Source of the DNA: an uncultured Neisseria sp.
GTDB taxonomy: Bacteria > Pseudomonadota > Gammaproteobacteria > Burkholderiales > Neisseriaceae
Reading direction: 5' to 3'
Length of the DNA: 16,691 nt
NCBI GenBank assembly: GCA_937919795.1
Contig: CALFOA010000298.1
Location: 1 to 16,691 of the forward strand
Part shown: piece after piece, positions 8,292 to 14,791 of the stretch
How positions within the stretch are numbered: the stretch's first letter is position 1
How the letters are laid out: every line of letters begins with the position of its first letter
Position numbers and translations under genes: made by a program
Notes under the pieces: generated by a model
Databases searched by the model: none
The model's input: the letters and a program-made list of their open reading frames with translations, nothing else
Told to the model about the DNA's origin: nothing

Positions 8292-9161
8292 ATGACCGAT
8301 TTCTTCAACTATTTCTCTTCTCTGCTGGAAAACAGCCCCATCCGCTTGGAATGGATTTATTCCGTGCTGCTGGTGTTGGGGGTGTTGATTACCCGGCAGG
8401 TGTTGTTGCAGTTGAATTTTCGCCGTCACCCCGAGATGGAAATCGAAGACAAGCGCCGCGCGGTGGTGGTGAGCCGCAATCTGGCGTTTATGGCCTGTAT
8501 GGTCTGCCTGTTTGCGGTGTGGGCGAGCCAGATTCAGACCTTTGCCCTTTCTATGGTGGCGGTGGCGGCGGCTACCGTACTGGCCACTAAAGAATTGATT
8601 ATGTGCCTTTCCGGCAGCTTATTGCGCGCAGTGACCAAGCAATATTCGGTGGGCGACTATATTGAAGTCGGCCACATGCGCGGGCGGGTGGTTGATATCA
8701 ACTTGCTCAATACCTTGATGATGCAGGTCGGTCCCAATCATCTGATTGGCCAGCTTTCCGGCAAAACGGTGTCTTTTCCCAACAGCCTGCTGTTGAGCCA
8801 AACCGTACAGCGCGACAATATTTTAGGCAATTTTGTGGTGCATACTTTTGAAATACCGGTGCCGATTCATTTGAATTCCGATGCCATCGTGCCGCCGTTG
8901 GATGAGATGTTGCAGAAAAAATGTGCGCCCTATATTCGTGTGATCGATAAATATTTGGAAGCGGTGCAGATCCAGAAGCTGTTTATCACCCCGGCCGCCC
9001 GGCCGCGTATCAGCCGCGTGCCGCATGACGACAAACTGTATTTATTGGTGGTGCGCTTCGCCTCGCCGGTGGCAAAACGCTTGGAAATCCAGCAAATGGT
9101 GCTCGACGAATTTCTGCGTATTCAACACCGTTTGCTGAAGAACGATCCGGCTGCCCCTTGA
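8292..9161 (+). CDS. MscS-family mechanosensitive ion channel, 289 aa
   Basis: Small-conductance mechanosensitive channels open under membrane tension and release solutes during hypo-osmotic shock. The protein has hydrophobic segments near residues 20-40 and 60-80. A glycine/alanine-rich pore-helix region follows (FALSMVAVAAATVLATKE), leading into the diagnostic beta-domain start VGDYIEVGHMRGRVVDINLL and FPNSLLLSQTV. The C-terminal cytoplasmic domain is present, and the length is close to the 286-aa E. coli MscS class. I chose ATG 8292 because the frame upstream opens only with a TTG at 8241 inside a palindrome. Neither start has a strong Shine-Dalgarno. The pncC start follows 16 nt after the stop, so the two probably share a transcript. 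Exact subfamily (MscS against YbdG/YnaI-like) is not resolved. Confidence 0.85.
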   Translation: MTDFFNYFSSLLENSPIRLEWIYSVLLVLGVLITRQVLLQLNFRRHPEMEIEDKRRAVVVSRNLAFMACMVCLFAVWASQIQTFALSMVAVAAATVLATKELIMCLSGSLLRAVTKQYSVGDYIEVGHMRGRVVDINLLNTLMMQVGPNHLIGQLSGKTVSFPNSLLLSQTVQRDNILGNFVVHTFEIPVPIHLNSDAIVPPLDEMLQKKCAPYIRVIDKYLEAVQIQKLFITPAARPRISRVPHDDKLYLLVVRFASPVAKRLEIQQMVLDEFLRIQHRLLKNDPAAP

Positions 9162-9177
9162 TTTTGAATGAGAAACT

Positions 9178-9648
9178 ATGGATTGCTTACAACAGATTGC
9201 GGATAAGCTCACGGCATCGGGTAAAAGCGTGAGCTGCGCCGAATCCTGCACCGGCGGGCTGTTGGCCGCCGAATTCACCCGCCTATCCGGTAGCTCCGCT
9301 TGGTTCAATATGAGCTGGGTAACGTATAGCAACCAAGCCAAACAACGCCTGCTCGGCGTGTCGCCACAGACTTTGGATGCTTATGGCGCGGTCAGCGAAC
9401 AGACGGTGCACGAAATGGCCACCGGCGCGCGCCGTTTGGCCGATGCCGACTATGCGTTATCCATATCCGGTATCGCCGGTCCCAGCGGCGGCAGCGCGGA
9501 AAAACCGGCCGGCACCGTCTGTTTCGGCCTCGCCACCCGCCAAACCAGCTTCGCCCGCCGCGTGCATTTTGCAGGCGACCGCGACGCCGTGCGTGCGCAG
9601 GCGGTGGCGTTTGCGTTGCGGTGGTTGGCGGAAGAGATAGTTGATTAA
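9178..9648 (+). CDS. pncC: Nicotinamide-nucleotide amidohydrolase PncC (CinA C-terminal domain)
   Basis: Stand-alone CinA C-terminal-domain protein of 156 aa. The family deamidates nicotinamide mononucleotide to nicotinate mononucleotide in the cytoplasm, feeding the pyridine nucleotide cycle. Diagnostic motifs are AESCTGG at residues 21-27, VTYSNQAKQRLLGV at 48-61, and SGIAGPSGG at 97-105, followed by KPAGTVCFG. Length matches E. coli PncC/YgaD-type single-domain proteins, and there is no N-terminal CinA/MoeA-like domain. It lies 16 nt after the channel gene. A gene for PncA, another enzyme of the same salvage cycle, is about 1.6 kb downstream. Confidence 0.92.
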   Translation: MDCLQQIADKLTASGKSVSCAESCTGGLLAAEFTRLSGSSAWFNMSWVTYSNQAKQRLLGVSPQTLDAYGAVSEQTVHEMATGARRLADADYALSISGIAGPSGGSAEKPAGTVCFGLATRQTSFARRVHFAGDRDAVRAQAVAFALRWLAEEIVD

Positions 9649-9668
9649 AGGATTGAAGATTACTGGCT

Positions 9669-9708
9669 TTTCAGACAGGCATTATGCTCATCAAATGCCT
9701 GTCTGAAA
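9669..9708. terminator. Inverted DUS pair after pncC
   Basis: TTTCAGACAGGCAT (9669-9682) and ATGCCTGTCTGAAA (9695-9708) form a 14-bp stem with a 12-nt loop. The arms are in the opposite order to the RTX terminators (TTCAGAC first). No T-run follows, so termination may be weak. It forms the left border of the AT-rich orphan gene. Confidence 0.75.
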
Positions 9709-9796
9709 GGCTTGAAGAGTGGGCAGATTGTTGCATTGCTGCTTGATGATATTGAAGTTTGGCGAAGCAGGCAGTTTCTTCTTCAGGACATTCGAT

Positions 9797-10306
9797 ATGA
9801 TAACCAATAAAAAAATTGCTGCTTATTTTGATGATTTTCAGCAAAAACAGATGCTAAGTTTTTTTAAAATCAATAAAAAAACTCTTGAGTTTTCATTTGA
9901 TTTAGAGAAATTAAATGAAAAAGGGTGGATATATGCTGCAATAGATGACAATAATTTCAACAAAGAACAAGGTGAAATAAATAAAATAATTAATTCAACC
10001 AAAGAGAATGTTAGCCAATTTATCTGTTTGAGTTTGGAGTCATTGTGGACAAATAATTCGCTGGAAAATACATACTTTTATTTGTTTGATAACACAGAAA
10101 AAGATTGGAATGAAATCTTGTCGCCATTTAATGAATATACTTTATGGAATAGCGCAATTTTTGATATTAACTTCAATATATTCATTATAAAGCCTTGGTC
10201 TGTTGGATATAATTTATTGATAGCAGGAGAAGAACGGATCATTAAAAGCATATGTCATGGCGATGGGTGGCTAATAAATCAAAAATATCCTATTTTTCCA
10301 GTTTAG
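9797..10306 (+). CDS. AT-rich orphan protein of unknown function, 169 aa
   Basis: I do not recognise the family. Rows 9841-10140 contain 81 G or C in 300 bases (27%), against roughly 60-75% in sampled rows of pncC and trmO on either side, a strong sign of recent acquisition. ATG 9797 is preceded by AGGA at 9785-9788, a good ribosome binding site; an earlier GTG at 9719 would overlap the DUS border and lacks one. The protein is rich in Asn, Ile, Lys, Phe and Trp, with no signal peptide or membrane segment, so it is probably cytoplasmic. It ends with HGDGWLINQKYPIFPV. Size, composition and lone position resemble orphan immunity proteins of polymorphic toxin systems in Neisseria, but no toxin gene is adjacent and this is only a guess. 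DUS hairpins lie on both sides. Confidence 0.7.
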   Translation: MITNKKIAAYFDDFQQKQMLSFFKINKKTLEFSFDLEKLNEKGWIYAAIDDNNFNKEQGEINKIINSTKENVSQFICLSLESLWTNNSLENTYFYLFDNTEKDWNEILSPFNEYTLWNSAIFDINFNIFIIKPWSVGYNLLIAGEERIIKSICHGDGWLINQKYPIFPV

Positions 10307-10325
10307 TTTGTAAGCCATAGTTATG

Positions 10326-10425
10326 GAAAATGCCTGTCTGAAAACCATTTTAGCTTCGCAGAAACTCGCAAGCTCGTTTTAGCTTCGCAGAAACTCACTG
10401 CGTTCGTTTTCAGACAGGCATTTTC
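10326..10425. terminator. Composite DUS hairpin between convergent genes
   Basis: A perfect 20-bp inverted repeat (10326-10345 with 10406-10425), each arm holding TGCCTGTCTGAA, encloses 60 nt. That insert contains a 20-nt direct repeat and two small hairpins: AGCTT...AAGCT near 10352-10373 and CGCAG...CTGCG near 10386-10402. It lies between the convergent orphan gene and trmO, with T-rich ends on both strands, so it probably ends transcription from both sides. Confidence 0.75.
10348..10396. repeat. Direct repeat of 20 nt inside the DUS hairpin
   Basis: TTTTAGCTTCGCAGAAACTC occurs at 10348-10367 and again at 10377-10396. The following 9-10 nt are diverged (GCAAGCTCG against ACTGCGTTCG). The period is 29 nt. 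Confidence 0.9.
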
Positions 10426-10457
10426 ATTAGATTAAACAGTTTGGTGAAACAGTAGAA

Positions 10458-11144
10458 TCAATCCGCCATATTATCCGTATCCACCGCCAACACCCGCGCC
10501 TGCCGTCCATCTATCGAAAATCGCACCTGGTGGCCACCCACCGCCATCACATACACACGCTCGGGCAAGTCTTGGTAAGCCGGCCGCGGATCCTGCGCAA
10601 TGCTCTGCTCAATCAGTTTCACCAAATCCTGCGGCAATGCAGCGGCAGTTTCCGGCTGCTGCCAAACCACTTCCAGCCGTTCCGGTTCGCCACTGACAAA
10701 ACCGCTGGCGGCATCGGGCTTGGCTTCGACAAACGGAATATACGGCTTGATGTCGATCACCGGCGTGCCGTCCATCAAATCGGCGCCGCTGCACCAGATG
10801 CGTACCGGCCGGCCGCTTTCCACCCGTTCCAGCTTCAACAGCGATAAACCGAGATGATTGGGGCGGTGCGGGCTGCGGGTGGCGAATACGCCCATTTTGT
10901 GTTTGCCGCCCAAGCGCGGCGGGCGTACCAGCGGCGACCAGCCTTCGTCCAGTACGCCGTGGAAAATAAAATGAACCCAGATGTAGCCGAAGCCGTCCAG
11001 CCCGCGCACACAATCGGCGTGGAAATCTTCATCCAGCGTGATACAGATTTGGGCGGCGGGCACCAACCCGGGTTGGCGGGCGACGCCGAATTTTTGTTGG
11101 TAAGGCGAGGAAATGCTGCCTATGCTGCGGATGGTGTATTGCAT
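10458..11144 (-). CDS. trmO: tRNA (N6-threonylcarbamoyladenosine37-N6)-methyltransferase TrmO
   Basis: TrmO (TsaA/YaeB family) uses S-adenosylmethionine to methylate t6A37 in threonine tRNAs. The 228-aa product shows the diagnostic series IGSISSPYQQKFGVARQPG near residues 8-26, FGYIWVHFIFH at 52-62, GVFATRSPHRPNHLGLS at 85-101, and DLMDGTPVIDIKPYIPF at 122-138. Length is typical of bacterial TrmO. ATG at 11144 is chosen because homologues begin about eight residues before IGSI; the frame runs 27 codons further upstream but that extension is not family-like and would cross the pncA promoter region. Its start lies next to a perfect DnaA box. It is transcribed opposite to pncA, and TACAAT (11180-11175, minus strand) is a possible -10 element. 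Confidence 0.93.
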   Translation of the reverse strand: MQYTIRSIGSISSPYQQKFGVARQPGLVPAAQICITLDEDFHADCVRGLDGFGYIWVHFIFHGVLDEGWSPLVRPPRLGGKHKMGVFATRSPHRPNHLGLSLLKLERVESGRPVRIWCSGADLMDGTPVIDIKPYIPFVEAKPDAASGFVSGEPERLEVVWQQPETAAALPQDLVKLIEQSIAQDPRPAYQDLPERVYVMAVGGHQVRFSIDGRQARVLAVDTDNMAD

Positions 11145-11153
11145 TGTGGATAA
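11145..11153 (-). promoter_or_regulatory. Perfect DnaA-box 9-mer at trmO start
   Basis: TTATCCACA on the minus strand is the strong E. coli oriC box sequence. It lies directly before the trmO ATG in the trmO-pncA divergent region. Use as a DnaA site is inferred from sequence only. Confidence 0.45.
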
Positions 11154-11200
11154 CTGTGTTGAAAAGTTGTGGGAATTGTAGCACGGGCAGCGGCGGCTTT

Positions 11201-11209
11201 TGTTATAAT
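11201..11209 (+). promoter_or_regulatory. Extended -10 promoter of pncA
   Basis: TGTTATAAT is an exact TGnTATAAT extended -10 element. A start point around 11216 would give a leader of about 25 nt before the pncA ATG. No good -35 is visible, which extended -10 promoters can do without. Confidence 0.65.
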
Positions 11210-11240
11210 GCGGCTTTGCAGTCAATATTCGGGAAACCAG

Positions 11241-11879
11241 ATGATTGTTTCAATTGATGTGGATGCACAAAAAACCTTTACCCCGCTTTGCCCGCAGGAG
11301 TTGCCGGTGGCGGGTGGAGATGAGATTGTCGCCGAATTGAACGCACAGGCTGCGCTGGCTGATTTACGGGTGATGACCAAAGATGCACACAGCCCGGCCG
11401 CCAAATGGCTTGTGGATAATCCTGTGGATATGTTGCAGGCAACCGGTTTGAAAAATGCCGATTTAACCTGGGTTTCGCACGCAATGGTAGGCAGCCGAGG
11501 CTATGAATTGTTAGACGGCCTGCCGGATATTGCGGGCTATGATTACTGCGTTTGGAAAGGTGTCGATCCCGAATTGCATCCCTACGGCGCGTGCTACCAC
11601 GACATCGAACAACACTTAAGCACCGGCCTGCTGGAGTGGCTGACTGCCAAGCAGGCAAGCGTGGTATTGGTGGGTGGTTTGGCGACCGACTATTGTGTGA
11701 AGCATACCGTTTTGCAATTGCTGGCCGGTGGTAATTGGCAGGTGGTGGTGAACGCCGCTGCTTGTCGCGGTATTGCACCGGAAACCATAGAGTCGGCTTG
11801 GAAAGAGATGCGCCAAGCCGGAGCGGTTGTTTTAGAAAATGCAGTTGAAATACAAAAGTATTTAAAATCAAATATTTAA
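11241..11879 (+). CDS. pncA: Nicotinamidase PncA, 212 aa
   Basis: Isochorismatase-fold cysteine hydrolase that converts nicotinamide to nicotinate and ammonia for NAD salvage. The catalytic triad is visible: Asp8 (in IDVDAQ), Lys106 (VWKG) and Cys152 (VGGLATDYCVKHT). Metal-ligand candidates Asp48 and His50 lie in MTKDAHSP, and His80 in SHAMVGSRG. Length fits the family. ATG 11241 is chosen because the conserved MIVSIDVD start lies here, behind an extended -10 promoter; the frame is open further upstream without family-like sequence. The stop codon sits inside a 14-bp tandem repeat, so slippage could change the C-terminus. PncC nearby serves the same cycle. Confidence 0.93.
   Translation: MIVSIDVDAQKTFTPLCPQELPVAGGDEIVAELNAQAALADLRVMTKDAHSPAAKWLVDNPVDMLQATGLKNADLTWVSHAMVGSRGYELLDGLPDIAGYDYCVWKGVDPELHPYGACYHDIEQHLSTGLLEWLTAKQASVVLVGGLATDYCVKHTVLQLLAGGNWQVVVNAAACRGIAPETIESAWKEMRQAGAVVLENAVEIQKYLKSNI
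11411..11419 (-). promoter_or_regulatory. Second DnaA-box 9-mer, inside pncA
   Basis: TGTGGATAA on the + strand (TTATCCACA on the minus) encodes part of LVDN in PncA; a one-mismatch copy TGTGGATAT follows at 11423-11431. It may be a coincidence of coding sequence. Confidence 0.25.
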
Positions 11880-11894
11880 AATCAAATATTTAAG
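11860..11894. repeat. 14-bp tandem repeat across the pncA stop codon
   Basis: ATTTAAAATCAAAT occurs at 11860-11873 and 11874-11887, with a third partial copy ATTTAAG. The pncA TAA is at 11877-11879, inside the second copy. Confidence 0.9.
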
Positions 11895-11900
11895 TAATTG

Positions 11901-11916
11901 TGTTTCACGTGAAACA
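11901..11916. promoter_or_regulatory. parS centromere site
   Basis: TGTTTCACGTGAAACA is the full 16-bp palindromic ParB-binding consensus known from Bacillus and many bacterial chromosomes. It lies between pncA and waaC, 9 nt before a DUS. parS sites cluster around the replication origin and load ParB for chromosome segregation; the parAB genes are not in the window. Confidence 0.9.
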
Positions 11917-11925
11917 TTTGTTAAA

Positions 11926-11937
11926 TGCCTGTCTGAA
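11926..11937 (+). other. Single DNA uptake sequence (TG-wadDUS)
   Basis: TGCCTGTCTGAA stands alone here, not in an inverted pair. It is a recognition site for the ComP minor pilin in natural transformation of Neisseriaceae. Confidence 0.8.
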
Positions 11938-11980
11938 AGTGATTTGGTGGGTAGCTAAGGTTAATTAAGAGCCAAGATTA

Positions 11981-12949
11981 ATGAAAGTTCTGCTAGTACG
12001 CCTTTCCAGTATGGGGGATTTGATCCATACGCTGCCTGCGGTGGAGGATTTGGCGCGCATGTATCCGCAGGTGGAGCTTCATTGGTTGAGTGAGGCGGGT
12101 TTTGCTGATATTGCGCGCCTACATCCGTTTGTGCGCAAGGTGCATGTATTGCGCTGGCGGCAATGGCGCAAACAGCTCACTCAAGCCGATACTTGGCGCG
12201 AAATATCGAATTTGAAGCAAGCGCTGCGGCAAGAGCGGTTTGATTTTGTGTTGGATAGCCAGGGTTTGTTTAAAAGCGCCCTGTTCGCCCGCATGGCGGC
12301 GGCGCCAATAAAAGGTTTGGATGCCGCCAGTGCGCGCGAAGCAGGCGCCAGCTGGTTTTATCAGCAGAAGTTTGCCGTGCAAAAAGGCTTGGATGCCGTG
12401 CTGCGCAACCGCTTGCTGTTTGCGCAAGTGTTTGGTTATGAATTGCCGGCTGATTTGAAGTTTGGCGTAAAAGTGCCGCCGGAAGGTGTGTTGCAGAGTT
12501 TGCAGTCGCCCTATTATGTGGCGCTGCATGCTACCAGTCGCGACAGTAAATTGTGGCGACAGCAAAATTGGCTGGAGTTGATGCAAAAGCTGCATGATCG
12601 CGACGGTGCGCAAATATATCTGCCGTGGGGTAGTTTGGCAGAGCAAGCACGGGCGCAGGAGATGGCGGCGGCGCTGCCGTTTGTTCATGTATGCGATAAA
12701 ATGAATTTGTTGCAGGCGACTTATTTGCTGCAAGGTGCGGCCGGTATTATCGGAGTGGATACCGGTTTGCTGCACTTGGCTAATGCGCTGGATAAGCCGC
12801 TGGTGGGAATCTATACCGATACCGATCCGGCTAAAACCGGTGTGCAAACGTCTGCGGTGGCGAGTAATTTGGGTGGTGTTGGTCAAATGCCTGAAGTGGA
12901 AGCGGTGTATCAGCAGTTGATGGCGAATATGGCAGCCGGGCAAGAATAA
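11981..12949 (+). CDS. waaC: Lipopolysaccharide heptosyltransferase I, 322 aa
   Basis: GT9-family glycosyltransferase that adds the first L-glycero-D-manno-heptose to Kdo of the LPS/LOS inner core at the inner membrane. The N-terminal [15 protein letters not shown] (7-21) includes Asp13, which aligns with the catalytic Asp13 of E. coli WaaC. The C-terminal [30 protein letters not shown] begins near residue 258 and is the ADP-heptose binding signature. Length is typical. It starts with ATG after an AAGAG-like site, downstream of a parS and a DUS, so it probably has its own promoter, which I could not place. Confidence 0.93.
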   Translation: MKVLLVRLSSMGDLIHTLPAVEDLARMYPQVELHWLSEAGFADIARLHPFVRKVHVLRWRQWRKQLTQADTWREISNLKQALRQERFDFVLDSQGLFKSALFARMAAAPIKGLDAASAREAGASWFYQQKFAVQKGLDAVLRNRLLFAQVFGYELPADLKFGVKVPPEGVLQSLQSPYYVALHATSRDSKLWRQQNWLELMQKLHDRDGAQIYLPWGSLAEQARAQEMAAALPFVHVCDKMNLLQATYLLQGAAGIIGVDTGLLHLANALDKPLVGIYTDTDPAKTGVQTSAVASNLGGVGQMPEVEAVYQQLMANMAAGQE

Positions 12950-13031
12950 TAATGATCCGCCGGTTGAGTTTGTATTTGAATTTTTGGTTTATTTCAGTTT
13001 AAGCTGCCCGCAATGGGCGAGGAGTTACGGT

Positions 13032-13778
13032 ATGAAAGCACTGGTCGCGGTAAAGCGCGTGGTGGACTATAACGTTAAAGTGCGCGTGAAAAGCGATGGT
13101 TCAGATGTGGATATCGGCAATGTGAAGATGTCGATGAATCCGTTTGATGAAATTGCGGTAGAAGAAGCGGTGCGCTTGAAAGAAGCCGGTAAAATCAGCG
13201 AAATCGTAGCGGTTTCATTGGGTGAGAAAAAGTGCGAAGATACGCTGCGTACCGCGCTGGCGATGGGTGCTGATCGTGCTGTGCACGTAGAAACCGAAGC
13301 GGTATTGGAGCCGCTGGCGGTGGCTAAGTTGTTGAAAGCAGTGGCTGAAAAAGAGCAGCCGCAGTTGCTGCTATTGGGTAAGCAGGCGATTGATGATGAT
13401 GCCAACCAAACCGCACAAATGCTGGCGGCATTGCTGAATGCACCGCAAGCCACTTTTGCCAGTAAAGTGGATTTGACTGCGGATGAAGTGGTGGCGCAGC
13501 GGGAAATTGACGGCGGCGTAGAGGAAGTGGTGCTGAAACTGCCTGCTGTTATCAGCACTGATTTACGCTTGAATGAGCCTCGCTTTGTGAAGCTGCCGAA
13601 TCTGATGCAGGCCAAGAAAAAACCACTGGAAAAGCTTACTCCGCAAGAGTTGGCGGTAGATGTTACCCCGCGTTTGCAGGCGCAGAAATATGCTGAGCCG
13701 GCAGCGCGCAGTGGCGGAGTGAAAGTGGCAGATGTATCTGAATTAGTTGAAAAGCTTAAAGCAGTCAAAGCGATTTAA
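13032..13778 (+). CDS. etfB: Electron transfer flavoprotein beta subunit, 248 aa
   Basis: EtfB binds AMP and, with EtfA, carries electrons from acyl-CoA and other dehydrogenases to the ubiquinone pool. Visible features are [17 protein letters not shown] at 35-51, [10 protein letters not shown] at 118-127 (nucleotide-binding region), RE-DGG-E-V-LPAV near 157-172, and the partner-recognition loop [17 protein letters not shown] at 181-197. The start has GAGGAG 7 nt upstream; an earlier in-frame GTG at 12984 is not supported. A small GCCC/GGGC hairpin (13006-13018) abuts the ribosome binding site. etfA begins 10 nt after the stop. Confidence 0.95.
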   Translation: MKALVAVKRVVDYNVKVRVKSDGSDVDIGNVKMSMNPFDEIAVEEAVRLKEAGKISEIVAVSLGEKKCEDTLRTALAMGADRAVHVETEAVLEPLAVAKLLKAVAEKEQPQLLLLGKQAIDDDANQTAQMLAALLNAPQATFASKVDLTADEVVAQREIDGGVEEVVLKLPAVISTDLRLNEPRFVKLPNLMQAKKKPLEKLTPQELAVDVTPRLQAQKYAEPAARSGGVKVADVSELVEKLKAVKAI

Positions 13779-13788
13779 GGAGCGGATG

Positions 13789-14724
13789 ATGACAACATTG
13801 GTGATTGCAGAACACAATAATCAAGCCTTAAATCCGGCTACGCTGCATGCGGTAAGCGCCGCTGCCTGCTTGGGTGAAGTTCATGTGTTGGTGGCTGGTA
13901 AAGATGCTGCTGCGGTGGTGGAGCAAGCTCGGCAAGTGGTGGGTGTGACTAAGGTTTTATCGGTCGATGCGCCGCACTATGTGGTAGGACTGGCAGAAGA
14001 ATTGGCACCATTGGCGGTATCGCTGGCGGCGGATTACCGCTATCTGGCCGCTACTGCAACGGCTGCTGGTAAAAACCTGATGCCCCGCATCGCCGCCCTG
14101 CTCGATTGTTCGCAAATTTCCGATTTAACGGCGATTGTGAATGAAAATACCTTCGTTCGCCCGATTTATGCCGGCAATGCGTTTGTAACCGTAAGCAGCA
14201 ATGAGCCTAAACTGGTGCTGACTTTCCGTGCCACCGCTTTTGATGCGGCTGCCGCGCAAGGCGGTAATGCCGAAGTGGTTACAGTCAACTCTGCTGCCGA
14301 GCAAGGTTTAAGCCGCATGTTGCGCCGTGAATTGGTGCAATCTGATCGCCCTGAGTTGACTCAGGCGCGGGTGGTGGTTTCCGGTGGTCGTGCTTTGGGT
14401 AGCGCCGAGCAGTTTGATACGGTATTAACCCCGCTGGCTGATGCTTTGGGCGCCGCTGTTGGTGCATCCCGTGCGGCGGTAGATGCTGAGTATGCGCCGA
14501 ATGATGCGCAAGTCGGCCAAACCGGTAAGGTGGTCGCGCCCGAGTTGTATATTGCGGTGGGTATTTCCGGTGCAATTCAGCATACTGCAGGTATGCAAGA
14601 CAGCAAGGTGATTGTGGCGATCAATAAAGACCCTGATGCGCCGATTTTCAATATTGCTGATTATGGCTTGGTGGGTGATTTGTTTGAAATCGTGCCGCAA
14701 CTTACTGCTGCTCTGAAAAACTGA
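13789..14724 (+). CDS. etfA: Electron transfer flavoprotein alpha subunit, 311 aa
   Basis: FAD-binding partner of EtfB. The N-terminal domain begins MTTLVIAEHN. The C-terminal FAD domain carries VSGGRALGS, GASRAAVDA, QVGQTGKVVAPELYIAVGISGAIQHTAG (from about residue 241) and NKDPDAPIFNIADYG, all typical. Two adjacent ATGs exist (13786 and 13789); 13789 is chosen because AAGGAG at 13777-13782 lies 6 nt from it against 3 nt from the other. It is co-transcribed with etfB and ended by a hairpin made of an AG-type DUS pair. No ETF:ubiquinone oxidoreductase gene is in the window. Confidence 0.95.
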   Translation: MTTLVIAEHNNQALNPATLHAVSAAACLGEVHVLVAGKDAAAVVEQARQVVGVTKVLSVDAPHYVVGLAEELAPLAVSLAADYRYLAATATAAGKNLMPRIAALLDCSQISDLTAIVNENTFVRPIYAGNAFVTVSSNEPKLVLTFRATAFDAAAAQGGNAEVVTVNSAAEQGLSRMLRRELVQSDRPELTQARVVVSGGRALGSAEQFDTVLTPLADALGAAVGASRAAVDAEYAPNDAQVGQTGKVVAPELYIAVGISGAIQHTAGMQDSKVIVAINKDPDAPIFNIADYGLVGDLFEIVPQLTAALKN

Positions 14725-14725
14725 A

Positions 14726-14741
14726 TGTTTCACGTGAAACA
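14726..14741. promoter_or_regulatory. Second parS centromere site
   Basis: A second perfect TGTTTCACGTGAAACA begins one base after the etfA stop codon, 2.8 kb from the first. Its last A is also the first base of the adjacent AGGCCGTCTGAA uptake sequence. Confidence 0.9.
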
Positions 14742-14769
14742 GGCCGTCTGAAACATTGATTCAGGCGGC
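14741..14769 (+). terminator. AG-DUS with imperfect inverted partner after etfA
   Basis: GCCGTCTGAA (14743-14752) pairs with TTCAGGCGGC (14760-14769), with one mismatched position, around a 7-nt loop; TTTCTT follows. The left arm is the 12-mer AGGCCGTCTGAA (14741-14752), the AG-DUS dialect of other Neisseria species, unlike every other DUS in the window. Confidence 0.7.
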
Positions 14770-14791
14770 TTTCTTGCTTGAAAGAGTCTTA

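Noticed and set aside
9719..9796. Longer N-terminus of the orphan protein from GTG 9719
   Set aside because: This stretch has ordinary base composition, lacks a ribosome binding site and abuts the DUS hairpin; the AT-rich gene begins at 9797 behind AGGA.
10348..10396. Possible mini CRISPR array because of the repeated 20-mer
   Set aside because: There are only two copies, with a 9-nt gap inside a DUS inverted repeat, and no cas genes.
12119..12943. A 274-codon minus-strand frame opposite waaC
   Set aside because: It is antisense to a clear heptosyltransferase gene, with a composition (Gln/Arg/His-rich) typical of a shadow frame.
13275..13295. A third, degenerate parS-like sequence (GTGCACGTAGAAAC)
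   Set aside because: It needs a base insertion and several mismatches to fit the palindrome, and lies in etfB coding sequence.
11145..14741. Replication origin within the window
   Set aside because: parS and DnaA boxes suggest proximity, but there is no dense DnaA-box cluster with an AT-rich unwinding region and no dnaA or dnaN gene.
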